A stretch of DNA of 64,000 bases from Sphagnum compactum (GCA_965153455.1 OZ234500.1:11284001-11348000), one strand, 5' to 3'. Shown: positions 21,301 through 33,304, counted from the first letter of the stretch. Numbers and translations: made by a program. The notes: generated from the sequence alone by a model not told the origin.

Positions 21301-24300
21301 TTAATTAATGAAGCTAGTGTGTTTGAGGGTTTCTTTCAGATTTTCAGCATTGCAGGTAAGTACTTTTTAGAATTGTCAAAAATTCCAAAAATAATTATTT
21401 TGTGCCAAATCAGACTAGGTACTAAGGCTATTTACAATGGATTTGTGTGGATACACGCAGCCCAATGCACACATTACAACTTTAAAATTTATTAAAGGAT
21501 GCACAATATTTTTTAAATGATTATCCCTTGAATGTCCCCAAAACTGAGTTTCATCTTTCCCCACTTTACCCAGAACCAATTTGATCACACATTCAGAGGT
21601 TAAACATGAACATCCAAATTCTTATGAATCCTTCTGCTTCTGGTCTAACGTACGTCAGAGGTAATGGGTCGGAGGTAATGGGTTTGGTGTTCTAGGGATT
21701 CAAGTGCGTTTTTGCCTTTTTCCCTGACGTAGGAGAGGCAGTCATCTAATGGTTTCACTTTTTGTAATGCCAGTTCCAGTTGTGATGCAAAGCCAGGGTG
21801 TGGTAAAGACCCTTGTGATGTGGAACATTATTGATTATGCTCTAGAGCAGGCCCTACTAGAACCGTTGCCACCCCACGAAATGGTGCCAATTCCACCCAG
21901 CTCAACTTGTTCTTAGGTGGACTGGGCCTGTCCATAGTACAAGAAAGAAAAAAAGACTGATAATTTTGAATTGGAATGAGAACAGATCCGTACTATGTAT
22001 TCCAACCCTCTTTTCTGTGCGAAATTCCTTTCTTTTAGAACTCCAGGGAATCAGATGTTTCCAGAATACAGTCCCCAGTTTGGTTAGAATAATTATTTCC
22101 CAATTCCCGATAGGAGAGGAGAGGCAAGGTATGATATCATCCTGCTGCCCAAATACTTTGTATGTACTTTTGACAAGATAAGTTCATACAAACGTAACTT
22201 GAAAGCTGAAACATATAATTAAAAACACACAAACAGGTGGAGTTGTTCTTAGGTACAATCTAAAAGACCACACATAATGGCGGAGTGAACCAGTGTTGTG
22301 CGATTATTAAAAATATTAACCCGAGTCTATATTACTTATTCACCGGGGATGAAAATTTCAAAAAATGGAAGGTCCTAGGAACTTCTGGAGGTCAGGGGTC
22401 TCATAGCCTCGTGCCCTAAAAAACTGCCATGGTGAAAATCTTGCATCTTTCTTTGAACTCTGACTTGGAGTTGCAAACAAAATGGTCAGTTCTTTCCAAA
22501 GGAATATATGTTGGTTTGAGCAGTCGCATTTGGAGGTGGTGACAAGCAACCTCGCCTTCCTAGTTCTTTTTGTGTCTTCATTTGCAAGGAACTCTTGTTG
22601 GCAATTTTGTTTTGTTTTTTCTCGGCTTCTTATTCTTCTCCTTGTCATCATGGTTGTCACACTGTTGTCAGGATTAGGGAGCTAGGGAGCTTCGCATGTC
22701 GTGGTGGTGGTTGAAGGTACGCGAGCTTAGGATGGCCTTTCAACTCTCTTGTTTTCTTCCCTCCTATTTTTCATGTTTTTCTCCTTTTCCTTCTCCTCCT
22801 TATGCTTTCTTCAATCTTTCTCAAGTTCTTTTTTTTTTGTTTCTGGAGGAGAAGTTGTAGGGTTTCTTTAGCATGATTGTGCTTAATTGGGTTTGATTTA
22901 AAAGTTGTCAATACCAACTAGCACTATGCTAGTTCTTGCTATATTTGAGATTTTTTTTATTAATCTTCTTACAATTAATATTTATGTTTGGCAAGATGTG
23001 GGATACTATTACACAAAGGTTTAGTTCTAGTTGCAACCAACACCTTTTATTCCTTAGAGCAAATGAGATTTTCTCTTTGAAATAGAAGTAATAAATTTAC
23101 GTTCACTATGAGACACTACTGGAAACCATGTGGCCCGACCACCCAATTTGATTGTGGGTGGTCTATCACAATGGCAAACCACTAATTGCCAGCATGAGTG
23201 GGTATAGTCTACAACATGCCCACTATGGGGGTTTTGTAGTGATTGACAACAATGGTCCTTTCATTTGTTTTTTTTTTTTCAATTTTGGCTACTTGATTTT
23301 GTCTTTAGGCATGGTTAAATCATTCTCCTCCCACCTAACTAGATCACCTAAGTGGTTTGCACTACTGGTAAAATCTATATATATCTTAGTTTGTTGGGGC
23401 ATGCAACATTAGTTAAAACCATTGTTTAATTAGTGTGGGGCATTCTCATGGGTTTTGACCATGGACAAAATTAAAACATACGTTTAATTTAGAAAAAATT
23501 ATGTTTATTGCATAACCATGTGTGGCACAATGAAACATGATATTACATGCAAAATCCAAGCGAAATGTATATCACACTACTAGTCATTTTCTACTTCCTC
23601 ATATTGATCATATTGGTCTTCAGACCTACCCAACTTTGTTTCCACCCTTTCAACATCCATGGCAAGGTTATCTTCCCCTTGAAGTGATCTTGATGCCACT
23701 TGTGCCACATTTATCGATGCATGTTTGTTCAATGGTTTCCATGCCATTGTCTCCAAGTGTGGCCACTAGCATTGGATTAATTACTTCAACCACAATCCGC
23801 TTAAAACATGGGTCTTTTTGGAGGACAACCTTCCTATCAGAACTAGTCACGATATTTGGCACGAAAAATACCTACATTAGCCAGCATGTGCATTTTAATG
23901 TCAAAACCTTGAGAATCTACTAGTGTATGTCTATTGGGATCCATTGGTTGTTGTCTAGTGGTTTTAAGGGTGGGTATTTTCTAGTGGTTATCTAATGGTT
24001 TGGACCAAGTTTCATTTTAATGTCATTTGACAAATGCTTACCAACATTATATATAAAAAAAGGTTTAGTTATACTTGAGACACATGCATAGGGAACACGT
24101 AGGGTTCCACCATAGGTGGGAGTCAACATTGGAAATTCACCATCCAAAATCCATTCTCATCTTGTCGAACCGTTCTTGTGTTTCCACAAACATTTGCTAA
24201 AATCCAAAAACATTTGAACAGAACTAATCAAAGTCCCGAATAGTTCACCACAACAATCTCCTTCAACACTCCCACATATTGTAAATCTACAACTATTATG

Positions 24301-25089
24301 TTTTGGTTTCAAGTTAAACTACGATTTGCTTGAATGAATATGCAAGCCACCCCAGAATCGTACATGGCATGTGATGGATGTCCATCCTCTGGGTCAACCC
24401 GATAATGGTTGCAATATTCTCACATGTTATTGTAGGTGTAAACCTTGCAACTTGGTGGGCAAGATAATTGCACAAGCTCTTGGGACACCTCCACTAATCC
24501 TACATGGAGTTGTTGCTTCACATAATCTTCAAGCCATGTTGCAAATGTGGTAAAATCTACCTATAAATGCGAATGAAGAGGAGTAGGGTTTACATTTTGA
24601 TGAGGACCATGAGCCCTTGCACGTGCCTTGTGTTCCCACCTTCTCGCTTCATGATGTTCTTTTTCTTCCATATATTCCTAGTAATGCCCAGTTGTCATAT
24701 TTGAAAACCTTTTGTAACAATTTATGCAAAACTAACCAAAACAAAAAACACATTCAATATTGAAACCACTAAAATAACCACCATTTTTGACAAGAATTAA
24801 CCCATTTAAGACACAAAATTGCAACCAACAACATCATACCATAAAAGTGTAAGTTTCATAACCAAGTAAATTCAAGGGCAATACATCTGATCATTGATGC
24901 CCAAAATTGACTGAAACAGTGGTTTGGACCACTAGAGGAAACCACCATAAGGTGCACTCTTTTAAAATTGCTAAACCTAAGAATTTGTTCCCAAATTAGC
25001 ACAAAGCAGAAGATGCCCGATTCAAACCACCCTTCAATTTCAAATGTAGTCAAGCACTTGAGAACATGCACATCTAGTATTAGGGGAGC
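18311..25089. other. Long gene-poor stretch
   Basis: I recognise no protein family, structural RNA or mobile-element core across this stretch. A plus-strand frame near 18519-18782 reads somewhat like protein (SHTLTIGQLALGIQVPLYFL) but matches nothing I know. A pyrimidine-rich tract lies near 22740-22850. Around 21655-21690 a 15 bp GTC(A/G)GAGGTAATGGGT unit is doubled. The minus strand of 23500-24650 has patchy coding-like words but no recognisable motif. Confidence 0.35.
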
Positions 25090-27900
25090 CAATGATAGGT
25101 CAAGGAGCCAAAATTGTGATCAGATGGAGAGGGAAGCTTCCATGGTGCTGGGGAAGAGAAAGTTTCCATCATGAAGCTTTAGTAGTGAGTAGGCGTCTCC
25201 TCCTACAAGAAAGTTGCCAGGTGGCAACAAACTCAAGGGGACTGTTGTTGGTGAAGAGGAGCAGGAAGCTATGAACCATAATGACCAAGTTACAATCTCT
25301 CCATCTCTTGAAACTGCAATGATAGAATCCAACAATATCCATTCAAAGCCTGTTTGGTGAAGGTACAATTTGTCTTAGTTTGCTTATCTCAAAGAATAAA
25401 ATACCTTTATAGAATGAATCTTTATGTACATGTATACTGTTGGTTTGTATCCATTCATCTTTTTTCTCCACCGTCATCTCTTTATCAAATGCTTAACCTT
25501 TTTGTCAAGCAAGTTTACTTGTTGCTTCCAGAAATACGATGCCAAGCTTGGTATGCAAATCTTTGTGCAGCAACAATTGGAAGTGCTAAGCAAAATTTTC
25601 AACCAACTCTCACTAGTTGAGGGCAAGATTGTATTTATGTTATATGTTTCCAATGACCTATAGTTCCAGGTCATCTCCAAGCGGAGGTGCACATTTTTGA
25701 CTTTTTGTCTTTCATAGTCTATAGCTTGGAACATTATACCCCTTAGGTCTTAGCGTTCATAGCAACCGGGCTTCAAATATCCTTTGATAATTGCATTAGA
25801 GAGAATGGTCTTATTGTAGTTGGTAGAAGACAACTGCCAGGAGAGAATGGTCTTGTTGTAGAATGAAGAGAATTTACTAGTGCTTCTAGATCTTTCTCTC
25901 AAAGCAAGCGCATCCAGCCATTTGGGCATTTCTACAACATTTGGAAGAGTCAGGCAACTAGTTTGGGTTTTGTAACTATTGTCAATGAGGCTCACAAGTT
26001 CTTATCATCAAGCGATCTTTGTTTAAATGGTGCTACTAATGAAATTGTAAATGGAGGAGATAACATGTTGGGGGAATAGATGCATGAGATGATCTCTAGG
26101 AGGTTTGGAGACATATTTGATCAAGGAGAAGAAAAACAAAAAGTTGTATTGGGGAAAATAGGTCTTTGGGAAATGCTAATGTGCATATTGAGAATGAAGA
26201 TGAGTGCTCATCTAGGTAAAGTTCATTGCCACTCCCTCAGGAGCTATCAATTGTTGCTAATAAGGCCTAGGTTGGGGAAAGGGAAGCGGGAGAAATGTGT
26301 TTAGGGGAACAAATGCAGTAAATGATCTCTGGGAAGTTTGAAAACATATCTGACCAAGAAAGAGAAAAACAAAAAGTTGAAAAGTGTTGTCTAGCTTATG
26401 AGGTAGATCGGTCTTGTGGAAATGCCGATGGGCATATTGAAGATGAAGAAGATTATTCATCTAGACAAAATGCATTGCCACTCCCACAAGAGATATCCAT
26501 TGCTATTAATAAGGCCTAGGTTGAAGAAAGGGAGGAGGGAGAGGTGGGTTCACAAGACATGGATAAGGTTGAAAGTGCATAGGCTTCAAGAGAAAGAGAT
26601 GTTCAGGTCAAAAACATAGACTCAATGATTTACTATTGCTAATAAGAACATTACGAGTGATGATGAGATTGAATACACCATAAATCTTGATGGACACATT
26701 GAGAGTTTAAAAGAGTATTCAAGTGTATAGAATCCATCAAGAGATTTCAATTGTTATAATGGGGGCTAGTTTAGATTGTGCGAGGTTACTTGAACACTCA
26801 GCGTGAAGCTCTAAGTGGAGGCAAAGCAAAGGAATGCTTTGTGAAGTGAAACTCACTTTTTCATGTTCACAATACATGGGTGTCTCAGGCAAAGCTAACA
26901 AGATTATCACCAAAAGAGCTGTTTCATTTCCAAAATTTATTGGCACAAGAAGAGACAAGATTCTTATTGTTTTCTCTTAGTTTTGCTTTCTTTCTCTGTA
27001 TTAGAATATTTCTTATGGCTGTGAGTTTGTTCAATAGAAGTTAAAAGTTGTTAGAATCAATGATAGCTTACATATTCTTCAAAAACAAAGTGTGGAACAC
27101 CTTTTTTTCATGTCTTTTTAAAGGGCATGACCAAAGGAAATCTAAAACACTTATAGTAGCTCAATTTTTAAACTTGACTTGTATGCAGGTTATAAACTAG
27201 AATCATGAATGGGCTCAGCTAGAATTTGTCTTACTAAAAAGGAAATGTTGGTCTCTGGAACATAATCATGGAGGGGTAGAAAGTACTTGTAGGGACAAGG
27301 AGGTGAAAGGCACATTTGAGTGGTATGTAAAGTGGGTAGGTTTGGGCTATGAGGATTACACTTGGGAATGTGAAGAAAGTATGTTCTTGCAGCCCTTGGT
27401 GTAATCAAGCTCTTCTCTGCATATGAGAAACGTTCAAAGGTAGCAAGGTAGAAAACCACACCTAAAAGAGTTCAAGAGGTGTAACACAAGTTGATAATGT
27501 GCAATTTTTTCATATTTGTTTCTTCACTTATGATTGGAAGTTAACTATCTATAACCATTGTTGATTAGAAGTCCACTATAAGTGAATCCAGGAAATGCCA
27601 TATCATTTGTTTTTGGGTTTAATTTGGTGAGCAAGTTGAGATATGGTTTCATTTTTTTTTATGGAGACAAGCTGAGAAGCTTCGTAAAAGGCCACTTGTC
27701 AATATAAAAACCTTGCCAGATTGGATTCTTGGGAGTCTATGGCACCAAAATCATCTACAAGCTCTTAATCAATTGCAAGAGTGGTGGCATGGCCACAAGA
27801 ATGCCATCATGATTGACCGGTTCAATCAGGTGATTAACTTTAAAGCTTGAAACTCCAAAATGCCCAACAACCTACCAAAAGTTTTCCAACTTGATGGTTC
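25090..27900 (+). pseudogene. Decayed chromodomain-helicase-like gene (CHD3/PICKLE or MOM1 type)
   Basis: Such plant proteins bind methylated histones through a chromodomain and remodel or silence chromatin in the nucleus. Around 27314-27382 the plus strand reads FEWYVKWVGLGYEDYTWECE, a clear chromodomain core with its aromatic residues. After a probable intron (donor near 27478, acceptor near 27670), 27671-27840 reads KLRKRPLV, TLPDWILGSLW, QALNQLQEWWHGHKNAIMID. This matches the segment that leads into the SNF2 helicase core, but the ATP-binding loop expected next is absent, as is also the case in MOM1-like proteins. Upstream, 25125 onward reads MEREASMVLGKRKFPS and patches of acidic sequence. 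Stops (for example TAA after the chromodomain, TAG near 27451) and frameshifts are visible. Assignment to CHD3 rather than MOM1 is open. Confidence 0.62.
26060..26540 (+). repeat. Tandem duplication of ~240 bp inside the chromatin-protein relic
   Basis: Two diverged units, about 26060-26300 and 26300-26540, share GATGATCTCT, GAGAAAAACAAAAAGTTG, GGGCATATTGA-like, CATTGCCACTCCC and AATAAGGCCTAGGTTG in order. Unit 2 keeps a longer open frame with an acidic run. The repeat seems to have arisen while the gene was coding, since both units read in related frames. Confidence 0.75.
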
Positions 27901-28279
27901 CACTTTGTTGATCCCAAAGGGTCCACTACACAATTCTTCTTTTGTTCTTTAAAGATTGCGTTGTAAGAGTTTTCCATCATGTTCCCTTGTTTTTTCTTCC
28001 TATGTACTTGTAACTTTTCTTGTTGTCAGATGCATGTTTAGACCATATTCAACTTCAATGTCTCAAGTTGCTATGCTGAAAAGCAACTAGCCCTACATAT
28101 GGTAATGTGGGTTCTAAGTGTTCCCTAACATCAACCCTCATAGGACAGTACTAACATACCAGGTCTTTAATCCTTCTCTATTCAATGTAAGAGAATATTG
28201 TAGTGACAATCTTATTTTTGGTGTCCCTGCTAGAAGAGTTCTAGGTGGTGTTGCTTAATTTGATTATGGTTGATGTGGG
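27901..28279. other. No gene recognised
   Basis: Sequence between the chromatin-protein relic and the LTR to its right; it may hold degenerate intron or exon of the former, but nothing can be assigned. Confidence 0.3.
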
Positions 28280-28675
28280 GTTGATCGCAAGCTGGGACTC
28301 GGAGCTTAAACTCTGGACTATACAATTGGATTTCATTAATTATACCTCAGAAATCACAGATGCAAAGGAGTTCATTCAATGAGTTGAATTCAACTTTCCA
28401 AATGGACCTGTACAACACGAACGAGTTTGGAGCCGAAACTATGTATGATTACTACATAGCTATGAAATCTATGTTCTCGGTTGTAAAATTATTCTCTCAC
28501 CCTTCAATTGTCTATGCAAGCCTCACCATTCTCCTACCATGAACTAAACACAAACAACACCAAAACCATTCAAAACCAAAGCCTTTCAAAAACCAAAACT
28601 TCAATTCTAACAAACTTTGCATTCATACAATAATTTTGTACAAGTGAAAATGTTTCTCAAGGTCACAAACACCCA

Positions 28676-28683
28676 TTTATATA
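28676..28683 (-). promoter_or_regulatory. TATA box of the LTR
   Basis: Minus strand reads GGTTGGTATATAAATGGG. TATATAAA in this context inside a putative LTR is the likely pol II promoter of the element; activity today is doubtful. Confidence 0.5.
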
Positions 28684-28735
28684 CCAACCAAAAGGAAACT
28701 AGTCAAGAAACTTCCTAAAGTTTATCCACCACATG

Positions 28736-29205
28736 GTTCCCCATGTGATTCCACAATTAATCACAAGGAAACATAATGTCGCAACCCCACTTTGAGGTAA
28801 GTGTGAGGATGAAACTCACACTCCCAAAAGTGGGAACTTGGAGTCCTCCGAGACTCCCGAAAAATCAGAGCTTGATTGCATGGGTCAAAACACCTTGGAT
28901 TGAAGTGTTCTTTATACCGTTGGAAAGGTCTTGAAGTGTAGATGTCGAAAATGGTCTCGCATGAGCCATTCAGACATCTATAACATAAGTTATGGTCAAA
29001 AGAAGGGTCGGGAGTCAAATCAGCACGCCCTTTTCACCCCTTTTAGTGCTGGAAGCTGGGAGCGGCACCAAGTTCCAACTACTTCCGCTCTTTAACATAG
29101 TTGGTCTTTTTTTGGGTCTAACCAGGAACTTGGGGGCGTGTCACATAATCACATGGTGCACATGTGATTCCACAATTAATCACAAGGAAACATAATCACA
29201 TGGTG
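28736..29205 (+). repeat. ~47 bp tandem repeat split by the solo LTR
   Basis: ATGTGATTCCACAATTAATC with following ACAAGGAAACATAA occurs at about 28743-28776 and again at about 29160-29193. Each is preceded or followed by CACATGGT(G/T)C. Removing the 28777-29143 insertion and one CATAA leaves two adjacent ~47 bp units and the start of a third, so the tandem repeat predates the insertion. Confidence 0.75.
28777..29143 (-). mobile_element. Solo LTR with 5 bp target site duplication
   Basis: The 367 bp segment begins TGTCGCAACCCC and ends GGGGGCGTGTCA on the plus strand. It is thus bounded by TG...CA with imperfect inverted ends (TGACACGCCCCC against TGTCGCAACCCC on the minus strand). It is flanked on both sides by CATAA (28772-28776 and 29144-29148), a textbook 5 bp duplication. 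Orientation is uncertain; minus is chosen because TGACACGCCCCC resembles common plant gypsy LTR starts. The 85-codon minus frame inside (28761-29018) is not a gene. Confidence 0.8.
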
Positions 29206-29378
29206 CACACGACTTCCACATAAATTAATATGTGAAAGTCAAGGCACCATGACCAAATTATAGAATCCTACCATTCAACTTACCTTTTTAAACAATTACC
29301 TAAGTAATTGTGTAACTACATCAAATTACACATCAAATTATATCACTCCCAAATTCATTATGGATTCCGTCCTCGGAA

Positions 29379-30630
29379 TCACACATCCAAAACCTTCTTC
29401 AATTTGTCATGATTAATGCGGTCTGGATATGGTGAGCCATCAACATTTTCAAGCTCATAAGATCCATTATCAGCAAACACCTTCTTGATAACAAAAGGTT
29501 CAAACCACTTGGGTAACAATTTCTTATAAGCCCTGCGATGATGTCGAACGTCAAACATCATGACAAGGTCACCTTCTTTGAACTCCTTTTTCTTCACCTT
29601 CTTGTCAAAAGCCTTATTTTGTTGAGCCTGTGCGATTTCAATGGTTGGTGGGCTTTCAATTATAATTCGTTCAACTCGTTAAGTTTCAACAATCGATGGC
29701 GTTGGGACTCATCCAAAGGAAGTCTCATCGTTGTGGCAGTGCGTAAAGTCATTACTTCCAGCTCAATGGGTAAAAGTGCTTCCATCCCGTAGGTTAAACG
29801 AAAGGGTGAGTACCCCGTGGCAATTTTGTATGTGGTGTTGTAAACCCACACAACATGGTGGATCTTGAGATCCCAATCACAAATGTTCACATAAACCTCG
29901 GCCTCTTTTGCCAACATGGAACACAATGTCTTATTGTTCCTTTTTACTAGGCCATTAGTGTTAGGCTTATACATAGTGGTAAACCTATGTTTCACTGCAA
30001 GGCGTGCTAACAAGTTTTCCACAACTTGACTTAAAAACTGGGGACCATTATCAGAAACAATTTCAAGTGGTGTCCCAAATCGGGTAAAAACTTGTTCATA
30101 CAGAAATCGTGCTACTTCATGTTTCACTGAGGACTTCAAGGCACGTATTTCTGCAAACTTTGTGAGGTAGTCTGTGGCAACCACAATGAATCGTTGCCCT
30201 CTCTTAGTCATTAGCAATGGGCCCATTAAATCAATCCCCCATTTTTCAAAAGGTCCTAATGGTGGTATGGGATGTAAACGGCCACTCACAGTAGACCTTT
30301 GTGCATAGGCTTGACATACATCACGACTCCTACAATAATCATGGGCATCGTTGAAAAGGGTGGGCCAATAGTAACTTGCTTGCAAAATCTTTTCTGCAAT
30401 GATTCGTCTTGCAAAGTGGCCTCCACAGAACCCATCATGAAACTCATACAAAAGACGTGAGGTGTCACGTTTTCCAATGGTTCGTCGTAGAACACCATCC
30501 CTTCCTTGGAAATAGAGCTGATTGCTTATCATCGAGTAATTTCGACCCTTGTGCGCAATTCTTGTTCGTATTGCCTTTATGGCTCCAATTAGAAACCTCA
30601 TGCCATGTAAGTACTGAATGATTTTCCGAT
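29379..30630 (-). pseudogene. Ty3/gypsy integrase, catalytic Glu changed
   Basis: Integrase inserts the element's cDNA. On the minus strand the order is: zinc-binding H...H...C...C domain (HDGFCGGHFARR, then CRSRDVC, near 30400-30500); first catalytic Asp in WGIDLMGPL (near 30218-30245); second in IVSDNGPQF (near 30035-30062). Where the family has a glutamate after TNGLV, this copy reads TNGLVKRNNKTL (near 29944-29980), so the third catalytic acid is replaced by Lys. A frame break follows near 29598-29660, then the C-terminal DNA-binding segment with GDLVMMFDVR and GSYELENVDGSPY (29379-29597). The pol frame continues from RNase H upstream. Confidence 0.88.
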
Positions 30631-30694
30631 ATTCTTCAGGTGCTTCTTATGCATTAATGGCCATGATTGTTGCATTCGGAAAGTCGTTATCCTC

Positions 30695-31090
30695 TTAAAC
30701 ATCACCCACTCCTTCGTATGCCCTTGTAAGGCCATCAACATTGCCATGCCGCCTTCCTGGACGATGGACAATGTCAATGTCAAATTCCTCCATCAAGAGT
30801 AGCCATCGAGCAAGTCGACCACTTGGATTGAGCTTGTTGACCAAGTAGGTTAAGGCCTTGTGATCTGTCACAATTTTGGCCTTGTACCCCAACAAGTAAT
30901 GGCGAAAGTTCTTAAGAGATAAAATAACTTCAAGACCTTCCTGTTCGGTCACAATATAATTCTTCTCTGCTAAAGTTAATTGTTTACTAGCAAAATGAAT
31001 GGGATGGTCGTGCCCATTTTCGTCCAATTGTGATAGTGTGCTTCCCACCGCTTTTTCAGATGCATCACAATATACTAAAAATGGTTTGTT
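30695..31090 (-). pseudogene. Ty3/gypsy RNase H
   Basis: RNase H removes the RNA strand during reverse transcription. The minus strand reads PFLVYCDASEKAVGSTLSQ (first catalytic Asp in CDAS, near 31060), QEGLEVILSLKNFRHYLLG (catalytic Glu), KIVTDHKALTYL (Asp), and HRPGRRHGNVDGLTR (near 30740). Conserved acids are still present. It is cut off from the reverse transcriptase by a TAG stop at 31091-31093, where a tryptophan codon (TGG) is expected, and ends at a TAA just downstream. Confidence 0.85.
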
Positions 31091-32345
31091 CTAATCTAGA
31101 GTCCAAAGGATTAGCACAACTTGAAGAGTTGACTTTAGTTGTTCGAATGCCCGTCTTGACACCTCATCCTCCATTGGTGCAGGTGCATCTTCAAACAAGA
31201 ATCGTGTTAAAGGATGTGCTTTTGCTGCAAACATGTGTATGAACCTGTGATAATATCCCACCATCCCTAAAAAACCTCGAAGGGCTTTCTTCGTGGTGGG
31301 AAAGGGAAGCTTTGAAATCCTATCAAGCTTCTCGGGATCTGTGGCTACCCCCTCCTTTGACACAATGTGTCCAACCATCTTCCCTTCTGAAAAACCAATT
31401 GTGGTTTTCTTAGGGCTCAAAGTCACTCCCGAACTATCCAAGCGTTGAAAGACTAATTCAAGTTTGGCAAGGTGAGAAGCTCTATCACTATAAACTCCAA
31501 AGTCGTCAATGAAAACCCGTAGAAAAAGGCTCAAGAATGGATCAAAGACCTTGTTCATTAAACGTTGAAATGTCCCTGGAACATTGCACAACCCAAAGGG
31601 CATTACTGTGTAGCAAAATGTCCCCCAAGGTGTGGTGAATGTTGTCTTCAATTGATCTTCTGGAGCAATTTTCACCTAGTGGTAGCCCGTGTACCCATCT
31701 CCAAATGTGTACATCTCGTGCCCTGCTACTTCTTCCAAAATTTCTTCACAAAATGGCAAAGGGTATCGGTCTTTCTTAGTTACTTTGTTTAAAGCTTTGT
31801 AGTTGACACATACCCTTAGCTTGCCATTCTTCTTTAATGCTAATACCACAGGAGAAACCCACTCAGTTGTCTCCACTGGTCTAATGAACCCTGCCTCCAA
31901 TAACTTGTCAAGCTCCTCCTTCACCATTGCCGTGTACCTTGGGTTCCACCTCCCTTACTTGGCCCTGATCGGTTTGGCATTTGGTAACAGTTCAATTTTG
32001 TGTTGTTCCATGGTGACCTCCCTAAGGTCTTTGTAGCTGAAAACAAAAAGATGGATATATTTACGTAGTAAATCCTCATATTGCTTTCTTTCCTACGGGT
32101 GAAGGTCTGGTCCTAGTTGAATCTTGCTCAGCCGCTCCACGACTTCTCCTTCTGTTAACACGCATGGAGTCAATTGGTTATCATCCCCTCGAACCCTTTG
32201 ACCCAACAAAGCTCCAACCTTGGGGATTGTCTCCAAAGTATATAACCCTACTTCCTCTTCACTAGAATCATTCGTGTAAATCCCTTTAAAGCTAGAGCTT
32301 TGGTCTGTTTATGATTCATCCTCATATTCATATGGCATCACATTG
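31091..32345 (-). pseudogene. Ty3/gypsy reverse transcriptase with upstream connector
   Basis: The reverse transcriptase copies element RNA into DNA. Minus-strand motifs in order: KEELDKLLEAGFIRPVET and LRVCVNYKALNKVT (31770-31925), the first catalytic Asp in FGDGYTGYH (near 31685), MPFGLCNVPGTFQRLMN (near 31560-31610), and the active-site FIDDFGVYS (near 31480-31510). The rest runs to LRGFLGMVGYYHRF (near 31240-31290). Stops interrupt it: TAG at about 31676-31678, directly after GYTGYH where Gln is usual, TAA near 31955, TAG near 32093, TAA near 32310. The connector from 32060 to 32345 reads TMEQHKIELLPNAKP, TEGEVVERLSKIQLG and MPYEYEDES. The sense strand stops abruptly at about 32340, where plus-strand gag begins. 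Confidence 0.88.
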
Positions 32346-33063
32346 GTTTGAACGACAGACGAAAGAATTGAAGGGATCATGAATTGACATAATTAAGGCC
32401 CTAGTGAAGGAGTTCTCTATGAAGAATGTCTACCAAAACTTGATACTTGAACCGAGTCAACTAAAGCAGGGGGCTTTAGAGTCAGTGAGAGAGTATAAGG
32501 AAAGGACAATGACATTGCAAAATCAACTTCAAGGGTGTCTTAGGGCACAAGGTCATGAAGGAACTGATCCAATTTTTGCGGGGGTCAATGCATTGGTACT
32601 AGAACATTTCACCATTAGTCTGTTGTTAAAATTATGACAACAAGTGAGATACAAACAAGCGGCGACGTTCGATGAAGCAACAGAGGTGGCCGAAAAGAAG
32701 GAGGTGAGCATGGAGGAAGTTCCACGACCAACTGTGCAATCCATGGTGAAAACAGTTCAATTCTCGACTAAACCAGAGCTGCGGAAGCATCCGAAAGTGA
32801 GCTCCTGCATGGAGTCGACTATGGAACAAATGATCAATCAAATGAACCAGTTGAGCCTCCATCTGCTGCAGCCAAGGACTAATAGGAGTAGAAACGTGGA
32901 GAGGGACTTGTCAACAATTCAATGTTATAAGTGTCGAGAGATGGGACATTATTCAAGAGAATGTCCAAACTTGCCAGCCTTGGCTACCAGAGAGAATGCG
33001 GGTTCTTCTACTCGAAGGTTTTCTGCAGAGGAGAATGGGCAAAGCTCAAGTGCATTTAATTGA
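32332..33063 (+). pseudogene. Ty3/gypsy gag with CCHC zinc knuckle
   Basis: Plus-strand translation reads HWFERQTKELKGS (near 32340), a TGA, IIKALVKEFSMKNVYQNLI, EYKERTMTLQNQLQG, and after a TGA near 32636 the linker ending in CYKCREMGHYSRECP (near 32923-32967). This is a complete C-X2-C-X4-H-X4-C knuckle that binds nucleic acid. A TGA closes the frame at 33061. The N-terminal part of gag is missing at the head-to-head junction with the minus-strand pol. Confidence 0.85.
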
Positions 33064-33304
33064 GCTGATAAATGAAAGGTGAGAAAATGCTTTAAGGGGT
33101 TTGGAGAAGAGCCTCAAAATCACTAAGGATGCAATGGATGTCATGGGCCAAACTAAACGACCGGCGGAAGACACTACTCATCCTGACGCAAGCGTCAAGA
33201 GGTTCAAGGAGATGGCGAGAGCCCCTAAAGAAAAGAAAAAGAATCGAAGGCGGAGGTTTGGCTTCCAAGACTTTCCAATTTCTAGAGATTCTCGTCCTTA
33301 TTAA

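Larger units (their letters stand above)
28280..29345 (-). repeat. 3' LTR of the minus-strand Ty3/gypsy pol, interrupted by a solo LTR
   Basis: Downstream of the integrase end (29379, minus strand), a short purine-rich tract, AATTTGGGAG (29346-29355), is followed by TGATATAATTTG. That is the pattern of a polypurine tract and an LTR 5' end at 29345. The LTR contains a good TATA box at 28676-28683 followed by leader-like sequence. Its far end is not defined; I place it near 28280, next to CAACCCCACATCAACC. It is split by the solo LTR at 28777-29143. The matching 5' LTR was not found. Confidence 0.55.

Noticed and set aside
28761-29018. 85-codon minus-strand frame with many aromatic residues and cysteines
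   Set aside because: It lies inside the solo LTR and shows no known domain.
30409-31242. Plus-strand frames across the pol region
   Set aside because: Antisense shadows of the integrase and reverse transcriptase on the minus strand.
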